Positions 60,088 through 64,000 of a DNA stretch of 64,000 nt are shown here, in pieces. Position numbers and translations under genes: made by a program. How positions within the stretch are numbered: the first letter of the stretch is position 1; each line of letters starts with the position of its first letter. The notes under the pieces are model-generated. The model did no database searches. It had not been told where the DNA came from and saw only the letters and a list, made by a program, of their open reading frames with translations. This stretch comes from Phialophora verrucosa (Eukaryota; Ascomycota; Eurotiomycetes; Chaetothyriales; Herpotrichiellaceae), in assembly GCA_002099365.1 (NCBI GenBank), contig MSED01000007.1:868001-932000 (forward strand), read 5' to 3'.

Positions 60088-61343
60088 GCCAAGATTGGGA
60101 GGAAGAGCAACTGGAGGGGAGAGTGATTGAGCGAGGAATATTGAAGAGGAAAAGCAGTCGAGTTAAATAGACGTGATGGGCTGAGTAGGCAGCCGTCCGA
60201 ATGAGGAAAATCACTGTGTCCCGTTAGCCAATCATGGCGCAGCCTCACTAGAGGCCAAAGAAATGACGTGTCAGACGCACAGAGCCACCACTGTGCCAAT
60301 CTGCGGCCTGCGACATGAAAAAGCTCCCGGCTGGGCAGGTTGAAGTTTGATACGAACAGAAATGGAACTGCCTGGGAAGCACACTGTCGGGCGCTCAACG
60401 TACAATGGTCGGAGCGGCGTCCCACGAAAGGCACAATTTATCCTCGTCTCGCCTCCACACCAACACACACGTCAGTCGGCACCGATTCCGTAGGAGACCC
60501 GCGCCGTGATCAGAAGTTTACCTCAGCCTCCACAAGTCAGTGCCGAGATAGGCCGGGGACAGTGACTAGTTTCGTGGTGAATGAAATGTGTAACGCCTGC
60601 GCTGTTGTTGGCTGGGATGAGACGCAGTCTAACAGCCTACCTCATTTTCCATGTTCTGTCCAACCTGAGGCCGGGTTCCAGCGCACTCAAGCGCTTTTGG
60701 ATGGGAAGTCACAGCGGACGCCGTGCACGCATGACGGACATTTGCGGGGTAAGGAGCGTCCTAGGCAGCAAGTTCAATTGCGGTTCGCAAAATTGCAAAC
60801 ACAGTCCAGCATATTGAAGCCTGAGTTCGCGTTGAACAAAGTTTCAAGCCTGTCACATTCAAATGACGAGGAGCCCGGGGCAGGGATTATATTGATCCGA
60901 GGGGGCGATGACAAGGCTGTACGCAGCAAGTGTCGGCGATGACTCCTCTCCTCCAACGTCGCCTCCGCCATCACCCATGAAAAGATCAAACGCGTATACC
61001 TACGAGGTCTACCTAGTCGTTGCTTCGAGATCGTGGTGATTCAACCCAGTGTAGACTACAACGAGGCAGACTCGCCCGACTGTCTTTTCCCGCACAGCCC
61101 CAAACTTTAACGCCACAAAGCATCGCAGCCTCCACGGGCCCGAGGCGGCCAAGATTTCAAGAAAGAGTCCCAAGAAGCTGTTATGGCCCAGTCACTGGAT
61201 CCTGGACTCCTACCGTGCTTGTCCATTTTACTTCCGCACCAAGGAGTTCGAAGCCAGGGGTCATTGCAGGTGTAGCTCGAGATAGATGGTGTCGATGCTG
61301 TCAGCGGATCGTTAGCTTGGGAGCCCCTCTGTGAATCGAATAA
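60088..61343. other. 1.25-kb intergenic region
   Basis: 5' flank of the VIT-VWA gene (a TATTTAA at about 60166-60172 on the minus strand lies about 80 bases upstream of the ATG and may be its TATA region) and 3' flank of the GNAT gene. A 200-codon plus frame at 60340-60942 starts with TTG and has no domain; not called. Confidence 0.4.
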
Positions 61344-61880
61344 CTACATTCTGCCCTGTTTGAACCCGACCCCCTTCAGCCTTCCGACCTCCTCGAAGCC
61401 CCATCTCTTATACCAATCACGCAAGGCCAGGCCCTCGCCAGGAGCAGTCTCGTCCACCGCCATGATCGCTATCACTTTCTTCACGTCGGACTCCAGCGGG
61501 TGTTCGTCATGGCCAATCTCTCGTGTGAGGTGCCGAGTGGTGCGGAGCAATTCGATGAGCTGTCTGATCATTCGGCTGCCGATGCCCTTGTTCGTATGGT
61601 CGGGATGACAGAAGAGACTGATTTCCACTGTGTGGCCATACCCTATCATATAACCACGAAAAGCCGATGCGTATGAGTAGCCGAGGATCCGGTGAGTCTC
61701 GTCCACCGCAACAAGGTACGGGAGGTTGCGAGCGGTGATTTCCCGGAACCTAGATGCAATATAGTCCGAGGGAGGCTTCTTCACCAGAAAAGAAACAACA
61801 GTATTCAGTACATAATGCTCAAATATATCACGAACCTGCGGTAGGTCGTCCTCGGTTGCGGACCGGATGGTGATGGTCAT
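61344..61880 (-). CDS. GNAT acetyltransferase, phosphinothricin-N-acetyltransferase-like
   Basis: A single exon of 178 residues starting MTITIRSATEDDLPQVRDI, the classic N-terminus of GNAT enzymes related to Pat/Bar and YncA. ILGYSYASAFRG and TVEISLFCHPDHTNKGIGSRMI hold the acetyl-CoA motif A (Q/R-x-x-G-x-G/A as N-K-G-I-G-S) and the last part, LALRDWYKRWGFEEVGRLKGVGF, is the usual C-terminal motif. The FLVKKPPSDYIASRF segment replaces the FRTEPQTPEEW of bacterial enzymes. An insert after LTREIGHDEH (about 125-135) is unusual in length. The substrate cannot be told from the sequence. It is divergent from the macro-domain gene (230 bases). Confidence 0.88.
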   Translation of the reverse strand: MTITIRSATEDDLPQVRDIFEHYVLNTVVSFLVKKPPSDYIASRFREITARNLPYLVAVDETHRILGYSYASAFRGYMIGYGHTVEISLFCHPDHTNKGIGSRMIRQLIELLRTTRHLTREIGHDEHPLESDVKKVIAIMAVDETAPGEGLALRDWYKRWGFEEVGRLKGVGFKQGRM

Positions 61881-62110
61881 GGCTAGATAGTGTAGAGGCG
61901 TTCGGAAGCAGCGTCGTCACAGTGGTGTAGGAGCACTGGTCTTACCATATTTAAGTCAGGAACGGCGATGGAGTCGTATCCGTATTCACAACTTTAGGCT
62001 TGCAGTATCTGATAACGGGTGCAATCATTCGCGGGCGAGCACCTACTACTCGTACCATTGCTTTATGACTCTGTACTCGTAAGCCAGCGCTATTCGATTA
62101 TCGCTTATCG

Positions 62111-63433
62111 ATGACGTACATCAATGCTATCATCACGTGCTCAATGTTCCTAGCGCGACTTCCCCGCATTTCCACAATTGGAGATTCATCTCGATTCAAT
62201 CACATCTTCAATGTCACCACTTCCTCAAGCCTTTGTTCTCACCACTTCCTCACTTTTCCTAATCTCCCCAATTTCTGCCGCACAAGCTCTTCCCTCTGTA
62301 TGCTCTCTCGCACTTGGATCCGCGGAATGTCTTCAGCCGTCAAGTCCGTCACGGAGATTCCCACACTCTCTCAGCTCTACGGCAAGGGAGAGCTCAAACC
62401 TTCAACTGAAGACGACCTGCCCAGCCCCAATCAACAGCTCAACAACAAGGTGTGCACGTACAAGGGCGATATCACCAAACTTGAATGCGACGCTATCGTC
62501 AATGCTGCAAACAGGAGACTGCTTGGCGGAGGCGGCGTTGACGGGGCTATTCATCGAGCCGCCGGGCCTGATCTTCTGAGGGAATGCAGAACTCTAAACG
62601 GCTGTGAGACCGGCTCGGCAAAGATAACGGACGCATACAATCTGCCCTGCAAGAAGGTCATCCACGCGGTCGGTCCGATCTACGAAAGTATCAAGGAATC
62701 AGAACCTCACCTTCGCAGCGCTTACCGCACTTCTCTCCAGCTTGCCGCTGACAATGACTGCAAAACCATTGCCTTCCCAGCTATTTCGACCGGTGTCTAC
62801 GGCTATCCTAGCAAGGCGGCGGCGAGGGCGGCTTCCAGAGAAGTCTATACTTTTCTGAGAAAGCCAGAAGGTCAGAAGCTGGACAAAGTTGTCTTCTGCA
62901 ACTTTTTGGACAAGGACGTCGATGCTTACGCTGAATGCCTCCCGTACGTATCACGATGGGCGCCTAACCGCTTTTCCGCGTGGTTTACTAATTATTGCCG
63001 AACTAGAATCGTCTTTCCTCCAACCAAAGATGACCTGTCCCATACAGGTGAGTGTCCCTCCGAAGCAAATGGCTCCAAGGAGATAATACCAACCGATTCG
63101 CAGACCCGGCCGAGGGAAGCCTATGAGTCTGGTGAAGCTCCACAGTGGGAAGTAGCAGCCGATCAAGTAGATATCGCTCCCTCAACCGACCACACAGACG
63201 GCGATTCGCTTGGTGATGTAGCCCTCCGTCGGTCTCCTTCTGCAACTCCTGCACCGCTTCTCGACGGCAAGGAGACACCCTTAGCTAAGACAAGCAAGGA
63301 TTTGAGCAGCTTCGATCTCATTATACAGGGAGACAGTCATGTTCGGGTAATCCCTCCGAAGAATACAGACTGCGATGCGGACGTGGTGGAGCATACTAGC
63401 AGTACTTCCGGTACGAATACTCCTTCGGCTTAG
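62111..63433 (+). CDS. MacroD-type macro-domain protein (ADP-ribosyl hydrolase-like) with disordered tail
   Basis: The coding frame is open from the ATG at 62111. An in-frame intron (62944-63006, 63 nt, GTACGT to AACTAG) is likely, because removing it joins CLP to IVFPPTKDDL and gives a conserved-looking end of the macro fold. The spliced protein from 62111 has 419 residues; ATGs at 62300 and 62327 are alternative starts, the latter giving MSSAVKSVTEIPTLSQLYG, the most usual start for fungal relatives. The first 72 residues are S/T/R/F rich with one acidic residue, so a mitochondrial targeting peptide is possible. The macro domain has NAANRRLLGGGGVDGAI and GDITKLECDAI (ADP-ribose binding) and AVGPIYES, FPAISTGVYGYP, typical of MacroD/O-acetyl-ADP-ribose deacetylases. 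The C-terminal 140 residues are disordered. Confidence 0.9.
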   Translation: MTYINAIITCSMFLARLPRISTIGDSSRFNHIFNVTTSSSLCSHHFLTFPNLPNFCRTSSSLCMLSRTWIRGMSSAVKSVTEIPTLSQLYGKGELKPSTEDDLPSPNQQLNNKVCTYKGDITKLECDAIVNAANRRLLGGGGVDGAIHRAAGPDLLRECRTLNGCETGSAKITDAYNLPCKKVIHAVGPIYESIKESEPHLRSAYRTSLQLAADNDCKTIAFPAISTGVYGYPSKAAARAASREVYTFLRKPEGQKLDKVVFCNFLDKDVDAYAECLPYVSRWAPNRFSAWFTNYCRTRIVFPPTKDDLSHTGECPSEANGSKEIIPTDSQTRPREAYESGEAPQWEVAADQVDIAPSTDHTDGDSLGDVALRRSPSATPAPLLDGKETPLAKTSKDLSSFDLIIQGDSHVRVIPPKNTDCDADVVEHTSSTSGTNTPSA

Positions 63434-63778
63434 GATGACGAAGAGAACGACTGTGAACACGAGAACTTCACAAAACACGATGGTATCGACTCCCATGGTC
63501 TCTGGCCCTCCTGTGCAATGATCTGTCAGTGCGGTCAGAAAATCATTCAGTGCCGAGGAACCGATATGCCCGCCATTGGTCGCGGCAAAAGTAGCCGGGT
63601 CTAGGAAGGATAACGTCCGGTGGAAAGATACGGATATGTACTCGGAGAGTGCAATGAGGATGCCAGCGTTAAGCAACGAGGTGCTTAGACATTCAAATGT
63701 CGACAAGAGGTCTTCTTTGGGCCAAACAGGATGGAGCCGGGCTTCTCGTTTCTTTGGTATCTGTATTCTCTCGGACAA
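63281..63778 (-). CDS. Uncharacterised minus-strand frame with hydrophobic segments, doubtful
   Basis: A 165-codon open frame without ATG (first in-frame codon considered is TTG at 63778; a stop lies just upstream near 63793). It contains LLNAGILIALSEYISVSF and DTIVFCEVLVFTVVLFVILS, each membrane-helix-like, but its last third overlaps the end of the macro-domain gene antisense and its start overlaps the plus-strand membrane gene at 63731. Two strands reading as protein in the same DNA means one is fortuitous; composition here is moderately protein-like, so I list it at low confidence. Confidence 0.2.
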   Translation of the reverse strand: MSERIQIPKKREARLHPVWPKEDLLSTFECLSTSLLNAGILIALSEYISVSFHRTLSFLDPATFAATNGGHIGSSALNDFLTALTDHCTGGPETMGVDTIVFCEVLVFTVVLFVILSRRSIRTGSTASMLHHVRIAVCILRRDYPNMTVSLYNEIEAAQILACLS

Positions 63779-64000
63779 GGCTTGCTGATACTAGCGCTGT
63801 TCAGTCAAGGGGTTATTTCGACTATTGGTGTCCTCAGGGAGTATTCGCAAGAACGGTGGCCTCTAGAATTCAACGCAGTATTACGAGAATTCAAGTCGTT
63901 AGTGCAAAACCACTTCGAAGGCGGGTTGGTTTGTCAATATGACTTTGCTGTTCAATCTTCTCCTATCGGCGCTGCGCTCACCTATCCCCTGTTCTCCAAC
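63731..64000 (+). CDS. Partial membrane protein, cut by the right edge
   Basis: From the ATG at 63731 the plus strand is open to the last base of the window: 90 codons. It opens MEPGFSFLWYLYSLGQGLLI with one or two hydrophobic helices (FLWYLYSLGQGLLILALFS; QGVISTIGVL), then a polar stretch (EYSQERWPLEFNAVLREFKS) and QYDFAVQSSPIGAALTYP. The frame is also open upstream to about 63688, where GTGCTTAG just before ACATTC is a possible intron acceptor, so an upstream exon is likely. No family recognised. The codon-level pattern (no stops over more than 300 bases with coherent hydropathy) supports coding. Confidence 0.5.
   Translation, partial: MEPGFSFLWYLYSLGQGLLILALFSQGVISTIGVLREYSQERWPLEFNAVLREFKSLVQNHFEGGLVCQYDFAVQSSPIGAALTYPLFSN

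Noticed and set aside
60340..60942. 200-codon plus frame
   Set aside because: Begins at TTG, has no domain, and sits in the 5' flank of the VIT-VWA gene with mixed composition.

Overview
The window is nuclear DNA from a filamentous ascomycete (Pezizomycotina). The evidence is about two dozen eukaryotic protein genes on both strands, short introns (46 to 196 nt) with GT..AG ends, moderately GC-rich coding DNA, no operons, and a set of fungal families (Yvc1-type TRP channel, fungal SulP permease, Vps62, Spo71, CipB-like reductase, PRISE-like SDR, fungal GCLM, Sha1/ASPM). A dothideomycete is my guess only. Several genes are invisible as single long ORFs and were built by joining exons: AP-1 sigma (5 exons), a DsbA-like oxidoreductase (6 exons, one of 11 nt), Maf1 (first exon of 2 codons), eIF2 alpha, GCLM, Yvc1, an SRPBCC protein, a pepsin-like protein (4 exons) and the SulP permease. 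Many open frames start at non-ATG codons, so I moved starts to ATG or to an upstream exon where the sequence allowed.

Layout. 1-5.4 kb: a CENP-L/Fta1-like kinetochore gene running off the left edge, a CipB-like reductase with a TATA box, and an F-box protein. 7-16 kb: an ASPM/Sha1-like spindle protein, Ero1 and Vps62. 16.5-21.1 kb: a gene-poor island of tandem repeats: 23-bp and 32-bp minisatellites, a strikingly regular 54-bp array of perfect hairpins alternating between two stem sequences, a more diverged 56-bp hairpin array, a 198-bp unit, and 17-bp and 25-bp minisatellites. A small interrupted cysteine-rich gene lies inside it. 21.5-29.2 kb: PRISE-like SDR, coiled-coil protein, Maf1, AP-1 sigma. 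30.7-39.9 kb: a CHAT-domain (caspase-like) protein, GCLM, Bud32, Yvc1, eIF2 alpha and an SRPBCC protein. 40.6-48.7 kb: SulP permease, a pepsin-like protein with both catalytic triplets altered, the DsbA-like gene and a secreted, probably GPI-anchored, W-x-D-W repeat protein. 50.6-64 kb: Imp2 protease with a long C-terminal tail, a GLTP/HET-C2-like lipid transfer protein, Spo71-like PH protein, a VIT-VWA protein, a GNAT acetyltransferase, a macro-domain protein and a partial membrane protein at the right edge.

The genes do not form an obvious biosynthetic cluster. Most are housekeeping: translation (eIF2 alpha), Pol III control (Maf1), tRNA modification (Bud32), secretion and trafficking (Ero1, AP-1 sigma, Vps62), division (Fta1-like, ASPM), meiosis (Spo71), mitochondria (Imp2) and redox (GCLM, DsbA-like). 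The least expected items are the hairpin repeat array, the TPR-less CHAT protein, the inactive-looking pepsin homologue, the W-x-D-W surface protein and the interrupted small gene. No convincing tRNA, rRNA, transposon ORF or CRISPR array was seen.
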